Source of the DNA: Candidatus Nitronauta litoralis | GTDB lineage: Bacteria > Nitrospinota > Nitrospinia > Nitrospinales > Nitrospinaceae | NCBI GenBank assembly: GCA_015698285.1 | Contig: CP048685.1 | Coordinates: 3,286,001 to 3,350,000, forward strand | Direction of reading: 5' to 3' | DNA: 64,000 bases | Part shown: positions 17,825 through 27,162 of the stretch, one piece after another | How the letters are laid out: each line of letters starts with the position of its first letter | Numbering within the stretch: position 1 is the first letter of the stretch | Program-made: the position numbers and the translations under genes | The notes under the pieces: model-generated | Database searches by the model: none | What the model saw: only the letters and a program-made list of their open reading frames with translations | Told to the model about the DNA's origin: nothing

Positions 17825-20272
17825 TTATTTCCCGGATAAATCCGGTTGCATGGCGGGAATCTGGATTTCCGGCTGAGGTTGTTCCTCAAATTTTGGTTTT
17901 AAGCGTCTCGTTTTTTTTGGTCGTGGAAATGCTTCCCGCGTGGCAGCCACGGTGGGCCTTGATTGCAGGGTTTGAATTTCTTCCAATTGACTGAGAGCAC
18001 CGGTATTACCGGGTTCTAGATTCAAAACATTTTCGTAAGACTGACGCGCCTCTGTATAACGCCCCATCTGCTGGTAAACCCAACCCAACGTAAAATGCCC
18101 GGACGTGTTATCCGGATGCAACAGGACTTCTTCACGTGCCGTTTCCTGTGCTTCCAGAAAGCGTTTCTTTTCACCTAAAGCCCAGGCAAGGCTGACCCGT
18201 GCTTTAGGATGTGTCGGGTCAAGCTGGATTGCTTTTCGATAGGAAAGAATGGCTTCTTCATAGCGTCCAAGCAGGTCAAAGAGCAGTCCTCTCCTGAAAT
18301 AGGCCTTTGCGTTTTTAGGGTCGAGTTTGATTACTTTGTCATAAGTCTTTAGAGCCGGAATAGGGTGGTTCGCCAGGGTATGGGTGCGTGCAAGGTTTAA
18401 CTGGAAATCCAGGTTTCCGGGTTTCAACCAGGCGGCATGCCTCCAGGCTTGTATAGCTTCCGGGTATTGTTTCAAACCTTCATAGGATCTACCTAGCACT
18501 GCCCAGGGGGAAGGATCTTTAAGATAGCCTGGTTGCGACTTTATCAAGGGGCCTATGGCTTGTTCATACCTTTTAAGTTCAGCAAAACTTTTCCCCAGCA
18601 AAAACTGGGCTTCGAAATTTCCCGGTTCAATCCGGACCGCCTCTTCAAGGTATTGAATGGCTTCCTGAGATCTGTTCAGCTTGCCCAATGCAATGCCCAG
18701 GTCTTTTTTTGAATTTGAATGTTCCGGCAGAAGTTCGATAGATTTTTTTAAGGGTTCCAGGGCTTCCGGAAACCTTCCTGATTTAACAAGTGCACTTCCC
18801 AGATAGTAATGGGCCCACCCCAGGCCTGGATCAGCTTTGATCGCTTGTTTAAGGGGATGAATAGCCTTCTTGTATTGCTCAAGGAGTACATAAGACCGCC
18901 CAAGAGTTTCTAGAGAGCGTGCTTTCCCCGGCTGGAGCTTTAAACCCTTTTTAAGTGATTCGATGACACGTTCAAGATCGCCCAGTTCAAGGTAGACATC
19001 TGCCAGAAGAAAATGGCCTTCACCGTCTTTGGGGTCGATGCGAACCATTTCCCTGTATGCTTTGGCGGCAGATTTGAACCGCTTCAAACTGGCATAAAGA
19101 GTCCCCATACGTCGCCAGGCTTCCAGGTGGTCTGGGTTGATTTTGATAACGGCCTTGTAATTCCTCAGGGAGTCCCGGGGACGATTGATCATTTCGTAAA
19201 TATCGCCTAGTGCAAGATAGGCGCGGCTATGTCTGGGATTCAGACGAACGGTGTTTTCAAAGTTGGTGATGGCGTCTTCAAACTTCCTGACTTCCATAAA
19301 CTCGATACCCAGCATATAAAAAGCTTCCGGGTCCTTGAAGCGAAGTAAGGTCAGCTTCCGGAACGGATCAACAGCCTCCTGATGCCGACCCAGGTCACGA
19401 TAGGCTTTTCCAAGATATTCAAGCGCCTGGTCGTCGTTTGGGTAGTAACGCAGTGCCTCTCTTAAGGGACCGATTGCCATTCTCGGGTTACCAATTTTCA
19501 CCTGTACACGTCCTATGCCGCTATAAGAAGGCCCGTAGTTGCGGTTGATATCAAGCGCTTCCCCATAAGCGTCGATGGCCTTTTCAAAATCGAGGATGGT
19601 TTCATAACTTTCGCCCATGGCGAAATAGGCTTCGATATCGAGGGGGTTCAACTGGACTGTGGTTTTAAATTCTTTTAAAGCCTCCTTGGGACGCTTCAAG
19701 ACTTGATAAACCTGTCCCAGAGCGAAATGGGCAACAGCCATTTTGGGATTCAATTCGAGAGCCGTCAGGAGGGGTTCAATGGCTTTTGAATAACGCTTTA
19801 GAAAGAAATAAGAGCGTCCCAAACCATATTGAGCTTCCGGGTATAAGGGATCCAGATGGACCGCATCTAGGTAGTATTTAGCGGCATCTTCAAATCTTTG
19901 TAACTGGAGATAACTTCCTCCAATGCCATGATAGGCTCCCGGAAACAGGGGCTCTGTGTCGAGCGATAACTGGTACTCAGCAATGGCTTTTTCATAGAGG
20001 CCCATCTGCTGGTACAACCGGCCCAACCCAAAGTGTGCCCGGTAATTCCTGGGGTCGTCATGGATCGCCTGGAGATAATCTTCTATGGTGCCGCGGAATT
20101 GGTTCTTGCCCGACTGCAAGTTAAATTTTTCGGATAGCCGGGGTTCAGGAAGCAGGGGAAGTCTATCCAGCACCTGGCCCCGCACCGGAGTATGAAAAAG
20201 AATAATTGTGAGCAGCGGTATGCTTGCAACCCTGCCGAAGTTTTTATAGATCCAAAATTTATAGCAAAACAT
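17825..20272 (-). CDS. large TPR-repeat protein, probably exported
   Basis: An 815-residue protein. The N-terminus has a hydrophobic stretch (RVASIPLLTIILFH, then PVRGQ) consistent with a signal peptide. From about residue 60 to 750 it is a nearly uninterrupted array of about 20 canonical 34-residue TPRs, with the pattern A....LG..Y..L.RY..AI......A..L.P repeated. The C-terminal ~60 residues are Pro/Lys-rich (FPRPKKTRRLKPKFEEQ). Such arrays act as scaffolds for protein complexes in the periplasm or at the membrane. No enzyme domain is visible. It is convergent with the small membrane-protein gene. Confidence 0.85.
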   Translation of the reverse strand: MFCYKFWIYKNFGRVASIPLLTIILFHTPVRGQVLDRLPLLPEPRLSEKFNLQSGKNQFRGTIEDYLQAIHDDPRNYRAHFGLGRLYQQMGLYEKAIAEYQLSLDTEPLFPGAYHGIGGSYLQLQRFEDAAKYYLDAVHLDPLYPEAQYGLGRSYFFLKRYSKAIEPLLTALELNPKMAVAHFALGQVYQVLKRPKEALKEFKTTVQLNPLDIEAYFAMGESYETILDFEKAIDAYGEALDINRNYGPSYSGIGRVQVKIGNPRMAIGPLREALRYYPNDDQALEYLGKAYRDLGRHQEAVDPFRKLTLLRFKDPEAFYMLGIEFMEVRKFEDAITNFENTVRLNPRHSRAYLALGDIYEMINRPRDSLRNYKAVIKINPDHLEAWRRMGTLYASLKRFKSAAKAYREMVRIDPKDGEGHFLLADVYLELGDLERVIESLKKGLKLQPGKARSLETLGRSYVLLEQYKKAIHPLKQAIKADPGLGWAHYYLGSALVKSGRFPEALEPLKKSIELLPEHSNSKKDLGIALGKLNRSQEAIQYLEEAVRIEPGNFEAQFLLGKSFAELKRYEQAIGPLIKSQPGYLKDPSPWAVLGRSYEGLKQYPEAIQAWRHAAWLKPGNLDFQLNLARTHTLANHPIPALKTYDKVIKLDPKNAKAYFRRGLLFDLLGRYEEAILSYRKAIQLDPTHPKARVSLAWALGEKKRFLEAQETAREEVLLHPDNTSGHFTLGWVYQQMGRYTEARQSYENVLNLEPGNTGALSQLEEIQTLQSRPTVAATREAFPRPKKTRRLKPKFEEQPQPEIQIPAMQPDLSGK

Positions 20273-20453
20273 GCTTTGCTTATCGGTTGTAAAGCCTAAA
20301 AAGACAAGGGGCTTAAAAAATGAAATTTGATTGGTTTAGCCCGATTTAGAATGATCTGGCTTTAACTAAAAACCCCAACTAACAGCTTTACTTATGACAT
20401 TAGGGAGTAGAATTTAAGTATTTGAAAAATATAAGTTAGTTTTTAGTTTTTTT

Positions 20454-23321
20454 TTAATTCAATGGTTTTCCACTATGAAAGTTCCAGCCGGAGCCGGGTC
20501 CCAGGTTCAAAATATTGTTGTAAGCCGTGATCGTGGCCCCGTCCTGAATGCCGGCAATCAATTCTCCTGTTGCTGGAACGTGAAAGAGAAAGTCGGCTTT
20601 TCCATCGTTGTTGTAGTGTCCGGAATTTACAAGGTCCCAACCAGCCTGCAACCCCCCCGGAACATAAATTGATTGGAACACCAAACCATCCATTACGAGG
20701 ACTCCTAGCGCACCGGAGGTATGAAGAATAAGAACATCGGTTTTACCATCACCCGTGTAATCTGCAGTGTCTTTATATGTCCAGCCGGTAGCAGGATCCA
20801 GGGAGAGAATAGGGGTGGTGGCAACGGGTGTGGACCCATCCATTTCAATCACCGAAGCTTCCCCGGTTACCGAGTTGGTTATGAAAAGATCGGTTTTTCC
20901 ATCGCCAGTAAAATCGACGGCATCTTTAAGGCTCCAGTTATTGGCTTCGTCAATAATAGTCACTGTTTCAAATGAAGAAAAGACGCCTCCATTCAAATAG
21001 GCCAGCGCTGTAAAACCACTGGATGGTTGGTAAAAAATGATTTCTGCCAGACCATCGTCGTTGAAATCTCCAACTCCCCGAGGTTCCAGTCCATGAACCG
21101 GATCCATAAATAAAACCACCGTATCTGTGATTACGCTGGAGCCATTCATGGTGACAACGCGATAATCTCCGGTCGTGGTATTGGCGAGCAAGATATCAGC
21201 ATTGTTATCGCCGTTAAAATCCGAGGTGGAATGTACAGACCAGCCTTGAGTAGGGTCAGCCTGAAGCAGGAAGTCAAACGTTTGAGGAACAGAATTTTGC
21301 AGGATGCTGCCAACAAGAATTCCTGTGTCATGCACCATGAGCAGATCTGAATCCTGATCGTTGTCAAAGTCGTTGATTGTTTCAGAAGTTGTAACGGGTA
21401 GCACTGTGAGGGTTACATCGCGAGTCGTGTTGCCGTTTCCATTGGTTGTGTTGGTGATCGTGAGGGTATCGTTATACACTCCATCACCAAGTCCGTTTGC
21501 TGTAGCGTTGATCGTCACGGTTACGTTTACGCTGTTGCCGGGGGCAAGGGTGCCCGATGCATTGCTTAAATCAATCCAGGATTCCGTTTTGGTAACTGTG
21601 TAGTCGATCGGAGTTCCACCTGAGTTGCTGATTCCGTAAACCATGGAACCGGGGTTGAAAGGGCCACCGACTTCTCCATTCGAAAAAAAGTCGTCAGTTG
21701 TGGAAAGGGCAATTTCGCCAGGAGCAATTCCGCCGAAATCAACTGTCATGACAGTAGATGATGAGGAAATATTGGTCAAAGCCACATTCGATGTAGCCCC
21801 ATTATTCAGCTTGCTGTTTGGAGTGGAGGTATCGTTAAAGGTTGTTCCATTTCCCTGATACCAGAGGTCCGTTGCTGAACCCCGACTGCTACCCATTTGG
21901 GTTCCATCTCCTTCTTCCAGATCAACAAGCCGGTTTGAATCATTCCTGTTTGTAGATTGAGAATCGTCAATATGCCAGATGGCCACACCACCAAAATTGG
22001 TACCCAGCCAACGTTGGAGCCCAAGGTCATATCCTACAGGTTGACGGTTTTCAGCCAGAAAATACTGAGTGGATACAGAAGTTGAAGCTTTTCGCACAGA
22101 GTTGGCTGAATTGGCAGCGGGGTCTCCGGATGCGGTTAACGCCTCCACGCTGATTCCCTCGGTTTCATCGGCCCAGTCCAGTTTCAATTTTGTCCAGGCG
22201 GTAGGGAGAACAGGGGATTCTCCAGAATGAGATTGACCGTTGGCCCGGCCCCAGCTGCCTCCCCCCATAACACCAAAAGCTCCGATACCGCTGGAGGAGC
22301 CGTCCGTGTCGTACAAGTCTGGCAACCCGAATATCAAGTGGCCCAATTCGTGAACCATGATGCCCATGGTTGCCTGGTGCTGGTTACTGGAGTTGCTTTG
22401 ATGAATTTCCCCGAACTGGGCATAACCCCCAGAAAACCCACCAACGGAAACGCCATCCACAGTGGGTGCGCCACCAGCGAGAAATCCGATTCCCCACTTG
22501 TGCCCCCAGACACTGGGTGTGTAGTTTGCACTGTATGCTCTTTCGAATCCGGCGACCACGATGACTATAGCGAGCTCTTCAGAGCTGAGAACATTATTGC
22601 CATCAGTGTCATATGAAGCATAGTCGATGAAAGGATCGGCTGCGATGATTGCATTCCGTGTGATGACCTGATTGGCCGTACCGGTACTGTTGGCTGTATT
22701 GGGATGAGGGTAACCCAGGTTAACCCATCCAATGACTCCATTATTGTTGACTCCTGAGGTTTCTGTGGCAGGTACAAGGTTTGCCTTTCCATAGGAGGCT
22801 TCGCTGAAATAGTCGGCGATATTATTGGAAACAAAATTTCCCCAGGTGGACTCTCCATAAGTGCCGGCGCGATCGGAAAATTCTGCCAGAATAAAGAGGA
22901 CGGGTCCGGTGAAGTTGCCTGTTGGTGCATGGGGTCCTTCTCCATGAGAGTGCTCTGGTGATCCCAAACGATTATGTGCGTCGCTTGGGATACGTGGCTG
23001 GGTATTGCGAAGTCCCTGGGAAAGGCCCGGTGCCGGAGCCTGATCTGCACGGGTATTTCCCAACACCGCAGTATTTCCCTCGAACCGCAACACATGACGC
23101 CAGGTTCCATCTTGATCCTGATCAATAGTGAACCCCGATTGTGTTTCCGCCCTGTTGTTCCATTCGTCTCCAATAAGGTGACCGGTGAAGACACTTCCAT
23201 CAGGTTGGATAAATTCGATATCATCCGGATTAGCGGGAACAGCAAATGAAAAAGAGGGAATTAGAAGGTTTAAAAAAAGTGCGCTCAGAAGAAAATGAAT
23301 TGAACGATTCATAAAGGGCAT
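20454..23321 (-). CDS. secreted M6-family metalloprotease with VCBS/FG-GAP repeats
   Basis: A 955-residue secreted protein; a second start at 23312 is also possible. Residues ~1-28 are a signal peptide. Residues ~40-530 are an M6 (immune inhibitor A-like) peptidase domain with the zinc motif HELGH at 324-328 followed by IFGLPDLYD. Residues ~535-645 resemble a BACON-type beta-sandwich (ISNSGGTPIDYTVTK, SWIDLS, TLAPGNSVNVTV). Residues ~650-955 are six ~50-residue VCBS/FG-GAP-like repeats with calcium-loop motifs such as DFTGDGKTDLF and DYTGDGKTDVL. The repeats may bind calcium or carbohydrate. No cognate secretion system is adjacent. Confidence 0.88.
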   Translation of the reverse strand: MPFMNRSIHFLLSALFLNLLIPSFSFAVPANPDDIEFIQPDGSVFTGHLIGDEWNNRAETQSGFTIDQDQDGTWRHVLRFEGNTAVLGNTRADQAPAPGLSQGLRNTQPRIPSDAHNRLGSPEHSHGEGPHAPTGNFTGPVLFILAEFSDRAGTYGESTWGNFVSNNIADYFSEASYGKANLVPATETSGVNNNGVIGWVNLGYPHPNTANSTGTANQVITRNAIIAADPFIDYASYDTDGNNVLSSEELAIVIVVAGFERAYSANYTPSVWGHKWGIGFLAGGAPTVDGVSVGGFSGGYAQFGEIHQSNSSNQHQATMGIMVHELGHLIFGLPDLYDTDGSSSGIGAFGVMGGGSWGRANGQSHSGESPVLPTAWTKLKLDWADETEGISVEALTASGDPAANSANSVRKASTSVSTQYFLAENRQPVGYDLGLQRWLGTNFGGVAIWHIDDSQSTNRNDSNRLVDLEEGDGTQMGSSRGSATDLWYQGNGTTFNDTSTPNSKLNNGATSNVALTNISSSSTVMTVDFGGIAPGEIALSTTDDFFSNGEVGGPFNPGSMVYGISNSGGTPIDYTVTKTESWIDLSNASGTLAPGNSVNVTVTINATANGLGDGVYNDTLTITNTTNGNGNTTRDVTLTVLPVTTSETINDFDNDQDSDLLMVHDTGILVGSILQNSVPQTFDFLLQADPTQGWSVHSTSDFNGDNNADILLANTTTGDYRVVTMNGSSVITDTVVLFMDPVHGLEPRGVGDFNDDGLAEIIFYQPSSGFTALAYLNGGVFSSFETVTIIDEANNWSLKDAVDFTGDGKTDLFITNSVTGEASVIEMDGSTPVATTPILSLDPATGWTYKDTADYTGDGKTDVLILHTSGALGVLVMDGLVFQSIYVPGGLQAGWDLVNSGHYNNDGKADFLFHVPATGELIAGIQDGATITAYNNILNLGPGSGWNFHSGKPLN

Positions 23322-23504
23322 CCAGGGAAATTGGGTTCGAAATTATCGGCCACAACTTTGCATTGAAAGTAAGTATACAAGTACTACGACAAAATTTTGC
23401 AACACAATTTTTGATCCAGTTTCAGACGATTAACGGTGGGATAAACTGTGATTACTGTAGTATTTAAAGGTTAAATTTGAAGTTTAAAAACAATTTAAAA
23501 TGTT

Positions 23505-24521
23505 TCATCCCTTTGCAGGTTGGAGTTGGTATTTCACTACCGCTTTGTTGTGATCTGTGAGATTGGTAGAAAACTGATGACTACCATCCTGGCGGGAAAC
23601 AAAAAAGAGGGCCTTGGATATGGCGGGGTTGAGTGCAGCAATTACCGAACTTTCTCCAGGGCTGGCAATGGGGCCGGGTGGAAGGCCTTTATAGACATAG
23701 GTGTTGTAAGGAGAGTCAATGGATAAGTCTTTTTTCCGGATATTGCCGTCGAACCCGGTCAGGGCATAGATGACAGTGGGGTCTGTTTGCAGCAGCATTT
23801 TGCGTTTCAACCGATTATGAAATACTGATGATATTAACGGCCGCTCTTTGGGTAACCCTGTTTCTTTTTCAATCAGGGAAGCCAGGGTAATGACCTCGTG
23901 GAATGTCATGTCTAAGCTTTTTGCCTGCTCAATGTATTTCGATTTAAACAGACGTTTTTCGAAGTTACTGAGCATGGTCCGTACAATTTCTTTTTCTCCT
24001 GATTGACGACGAAATTGGTAAGTGTCTGGGAACAGATAACCCTCAAGGTCTGCAGTGGGAATTTTTAATCGTTTTAAAAGCTCCGGATCCTGGGTGGCTT
24101 CTATAAAACGGTTTCGATTGGCCAGGCCGGCTGCGGCAAACAGATCGGCTATTTCAAGAATTCGGAATCCCTCAGGAATGGTGATCGTATGGGCTACTGT
24201 TTCCCCGGAAGTCAGTTTATTCAGAATGACCTCTGGTTTAAGGGAAGGGGATAATAAGTATTCTCCGGCCTGAATATCCCTCTGCTTGCCTTTGAGGTAG
24301 GTATAAATTCGAAACGTGGTGCTATTAGCGATTATTTTTTTGGTGGTGAGGAGGTTTGCTACCTGGGTCAGGGACATCCCGGGTTCTACATTGATCATCA
24401 CTTCCGCCTTATTATTGCTTGCCGCCTGATTTACGTAAACAAGAAAAACAGATCCAAAGGTAAGACTCACTAAAGTGAGCACGACGGCTGTGAGTGTCAA
24501 GATGGGTTTCAGGTTACGCAT
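23505..24521 (-). CDS. mltG: endolytic murein transglycosylase MltG
   Basis: A 338-residue YceG/MltG-like protein. One N-terminal membrane helix (ILTLTAVVLTLVSLTFGSVF) anchors it; a LysM-like region follows (VEPGMSLTQVANLL, IPEGFRILEIADLF); the catalytic Glu lies in LASLIEKETGLPKERPLI. MltG cuts nascent glycan strands near PBPs to set their length. It is the last gene of the apparent reductase-yicC-gmk-hisC-mltG group, 24 bases after hisC. Confidence 0.93.
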   Translation of the reverse strand: MRNLKPILTLTAVVLTLVSLTFGSVFLVYVNQAASNNKAEVMINVEPGMSLTQVANLLTTKKIIANSTTFRIYTYLKGKQRDIQAGEYLLSPSLKPEVILNKLTSGETVAHTITIPEGFRILEIADLFAAAGLANRNRFIEATQDPELLKRLKIPTADLEGYLFPDTYQFRRQSGEKEIVRTMLSNFEKRLFKSKYIEQAKSLDMTFHEVITLASLIEKETGLPKERPLISSVFHNRLKRKMLLQTDPTVIYALTGFDGNIRKKDLSIDSPYNTYVYKGLPPGPIASPGESSVIAALNPAISKALFFVSRQDGSHQFSTNLTDHNKAVVKYQLQPAKG

Positions 24522-24545
24522 GGAACCTCTTCATCCAAGCCCCGG

Positions 24546-25622
24546 TCAGGCGGTTTGCGAGATTGCCTTCAGTTCTTTTAAAAAAAAGTTGTTTTCGTCC
24601 CGGGTTCCAATCGTGACCCGCAGGCAATTTTTTAACCTTGGATGGGCTCCGAGGTCTCGGATCAATATCCCACGTTTTGCAAGTTCGTTGAACACATCTC
24701 TTGAACTTTTCTCAGTCTGAAATAAAATAAAATTAGCATCCGATTTGTATGAGGTCACCCCCTCGATTTCGGAAAGGCTTTGGCGAATCCGTTCACGCTC
24801 TTCAATAATTTCATTTATTTGTTCCTTCACAAGTTCAAACTGGGAAAGAACGATATCAGAGAATTCCTGTGAAAGCATATTGGAATTATAAGGTAGTCTT
24901 ATTTTGTCAATTTCCTGAATAATCTCCGGGGTAGCAATTCCATATCCTACCCGCAAACCCGCCAGTCCAATTTTGGACAAACTTCTTAGCACAATCAGGT
25001 TGTTGTGGTTCGAAAGCTGTTCAATAAATGATAAACGGGCAAAATCATAATAAGCTTCATCCAATACAACGATTCCATCAAACTCTTCAATTACTTTCTG
25101 GATTTCATTTTTATTGAAACAGTTCCCGGTAGGATTGTTGGGGTAGCTGAAAAATATCAGGCGTACTTTCTGGTCGCGGATAGAATCCAGAAATGGTTTT
25201 GCTTCCAGGTCCCAATGCTCATTTAAAGAATAAGGGATAGGGCGAACTCCCAGTCCTTTCGCGATGATGTTGTACATCGCAAAAGTAGGATCTGGAATGG
25301 CCAGAGCGTCGCCGGGATCGCAAAATATCTGAATAAGAATCTGGATGAGTTCATCGGAACCGTTTCCGATGGTCAACTGGTTGTGGTTGATGTTGAGCTG
25401 TCGTGCCAGAGTCTTTTTTAAATCAGCGCAATCCGGGTCCGGGTAGCGGTTTAAATCAAGTTCTCTCAGCCGGTTGCCAAACTGCTCAACCACTGCAGGA
25501 GGTAAGGAGTGTGAGTTTTCATTGGCGTGCAACTTTATTTCCGCGTCATAGTTGTCCACGTGATAGGCCTTAAGGGCTTTGACGCGTTCACATACTTTTG
25601 TCTGAAGATCAATCCGCGCCAT
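24546..25622 (-). CDS. hisC: histidinol-phosphate aminotransferase
   Basis: A 358-residue fold-type I aminotransferase. Typical HisC features are HANENSHSLPP near the N-terminus, GNGSDELIQ, the substrate-positioning SYPNNPTGN, VVLDEAYYDF, and the PLP-binding Lys in LRSLSKIGLAGLRVGY. It converts imidazole acetol phosphate to histidinol phosphate in histidine synthesis. Its ATG shares one base with the gmk stop (TAATG), implying translational coupling. Other his genes are absent here. A related aromatic aminotransferase role is less likely. Confidence 0.9.
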   Translation of the reverse strand: MARIDLQTKVCERVKALKAYHVDNYDAEIKLHANENSHSLPPAVVEQFGNRLRELDLNRYPDPDCADLKKTLARQLNINHNQLTIGNGSDELIQILIQIFCDPGDALAIPDPTFAMYNIIAKGLGVRPIPYSLNEHWDLEAKPFLDSIRDQKVRLIFFSYPNNPTGNCFNKNEIQKVIEEFDGIVVLDEAYYDFARLSFIEQLSNHNNLIVLRSLSKIGLAGLRVGYGIATPEIIQEIDKIRLPYNSNMLSQEFSDIVLSQFELVKEQINEIIEERERIRQSLSEIEGVTSYKSDANFILFQTEKSSRDVFNELAKRGILIRDLGAHPRLKNCLRVTIGTRDENNFFLKELKAISQTA

Positions 25623-26263
25623 TAGTTGGTTTCCTGGGAGTTGAAAATTGAAAGTATCTCGTCGCTTTTCGGACGGAACCGGGTTGTTTTGAATCTTTCT
25701 GATTGAAGAATATTATTAAGGACCGAAACAGTTTCGTTCACCTCATTATTGGTGACGATGTAATCGAATAGTTTGTATTGGGCAATTTCACTTTTGGCAG
25801 TTTCGAGACGTTTCTGGATTTTTTCCGGTGATTCGGTGCCTCTGCCCACCAGGCGTTTTTCCAGTTCTGAAAGTGAAGGTGGAAGTATCAATACAAATAT
25901 TCCATCGAAATTCTGTTCACGCAAAGACGTCACACCCTGAACATCAAGTTCCATTAACAGGTCGTATCCCTGCTGCAGGTTTTGCTCGATCTGATTCCGC
26001 CGGGTCCCATAGTGATCTGTATGGACTTGTGCCCACTCCAGATAATCTCCATTTTTTATTCCATTTTGAAAAGTGTCTTCTGAAATAAAGTGATAGTGGA
26101 TACCGTCTTTTTCACCTTCACGAGGTTGGCGCGTGGTATCGGAAATCTTGAATCGCAGGTCAGGTATCTGTTCACGCAACTTCCCACAAACCGTGGTTTT
26201 ACCAGTACCGGAGGGAGCGGATACAATGAGTGCCAAACCTTGATTAGGGGAGGGGGAAGACAT
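25622..26263 (-). CDS. gmk: guanylate kinase
   Basis: A 213-residue guanylate kinase, which makes GDP from GMP and ATP. The Walker A loop is SAPSGTGKTT, the GMP-binding segment is SDTTRQPREGEKDGIHYHF, and the lid region contains RGTESPEKIQKRL. The order yicC-gmk is common in bacteria. The rpoZ gene that often follows gmk is replaced here by hisC. It lies 14 bases after yicC. Confidence 0.95.
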   Translation of the reverse strand: MSSPSPNQGLALIVSAPSGTGKTTVCGKLREQIPDLRFKISDTTRQPREGEKDGIHYHFISEDTFQNGIKNGDYLEWAQVHTDHYGTRRNQIEQNLQQGYDLLMELDVQGVTSLREQNFDGIFVLILPPSLSELEKRLVGRGTESPEKIQKRLETAKSEIAQYKLFDYIVTNNEVNETVSVLNNILQSERFKTTRFRPKSDEILSIFNSQETN

Positions 26264-26277
26264 TTGTAAAGCCTGAA

Positions 26278-27156
26278 TTATTCAATATTGGCGAGCTGTT
26301 CCCTGATTTTTTCAAGCAGACTTTTGATTTCGACAACATGCTGGGAAACTTCAAAGTCTATAGATTTTGAGCCAATGGTATTGGTTTCCCGATTGATCTC
26401 CTGTGTCAGGAATTCAAGTTTCCGACCTACCGGTTGATCTTGCTTAATGAGCTCCCGAAATTGGGCGAGATGGCTTTCCAGGCGAGTCAGCTCTTCTGCT
26501 ATATCGGATTTGTCCGCAATGATGGCCGTTTCCTGGGCTAAACGAGCAGGATCAATATCGATTCCATCACTGATTGTTTTGATTTTTTCCTGTAATTTGT
26601 CCCGATAGGCATTGATGATTTCCGGCTGCCGGGACCTGATTTTGTCAATCCAGTCTTCTATTTCATCCAGGCGTCCCGAAAGATCTTTGCTTTGACTCTT
26701 TCCTTCTTCCTCTCGCATCCGGATTAATTCTGTGAGCCCTTTGTTCACCGTATCGAGAATCAGTTTTTGCTTTTCTTCATCAAATTCCATAGGTTCGGAT
26801 TTGATGATATCCCGCATGGAAAGCAGTGATGAAATTTCGATATTTCCATGCAGACCCAGCTGATCCTGAATTTCTTTAAACGCATTGTGGTACTGCGTCG
26901 CCAGGTCAAGGTTGGGTCTGATTTCCATTTCCTGCGAACTGCTGTCTTTCTCGATCGTAATAAACACGTCAAAAGACCCGCGTGCACAGCGGGCTTTGAC
27001 CATGTTCTTCAAAGGTAATTCAATACAGGAAAGGTATTTGGGCAATCTGGCAGAGATTTCTATAAACCGGTTGTTTACAGAGCGAATTTCCGCCTTACAT
27101 GAGAATGAACCGTTTTGTTGCTCGAATCGACCGTAGCCGGTCATACTTTTTAACAT
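26278..27156 (-). CDS. YicC family protein (putative endoribonuclease)
   Basis: A 292-residue YicC/YloC-family protein. It opens with MLKSMTGYGRFEQ and contains EIRSVNNRFIEISARLPK, both hallmarks, and ends with the GRKLEFLTQEINRETNTIGSKS block that defines the C-terminal DUF1732 region. Family members are reported as RNA-cleaving enzymes in E. coli and B. subtilis. It sits 6 bases after the siroheme reductase stop and 14 bases before gmk, so it is likely co-transcribed with both. Confidence 0.92.
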   Translation of the reverse strand: MLKSMTGYGRFEQQNGSFSCKAEIRSVNNRFIEISARLPKYLSCIELPLKNMVKARCARGSFDVFITIEKDSSSQEMEIRPNLDLATQYHNAFKEIQDQLGLHGNIEISSLLSMRDIIKSEPMEFDEEKQKLILDTVNKGLTELIRMREEEGKSQSKDLSGRLDEIEDWIDKIRSRQPEIINAYRDKLQEKIKTISDGIDIDPARLAQETAIIADKSDIAEELTRLESHLAQFRELIKQDQPVGRKLEFLTQEINRETNTIGSKSIDFEVSQHVVEIKSLLEKIREQLANIE

Positions 27157-27162
27157 TCCGGC

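Noticed and set aside
22565-23245. A 226-residue open frame on the minus strand inside the metalloprotease gene
   Set aside because: It is the out-of-frame shadow of the protease coding sequence and lacks recognisable domains.
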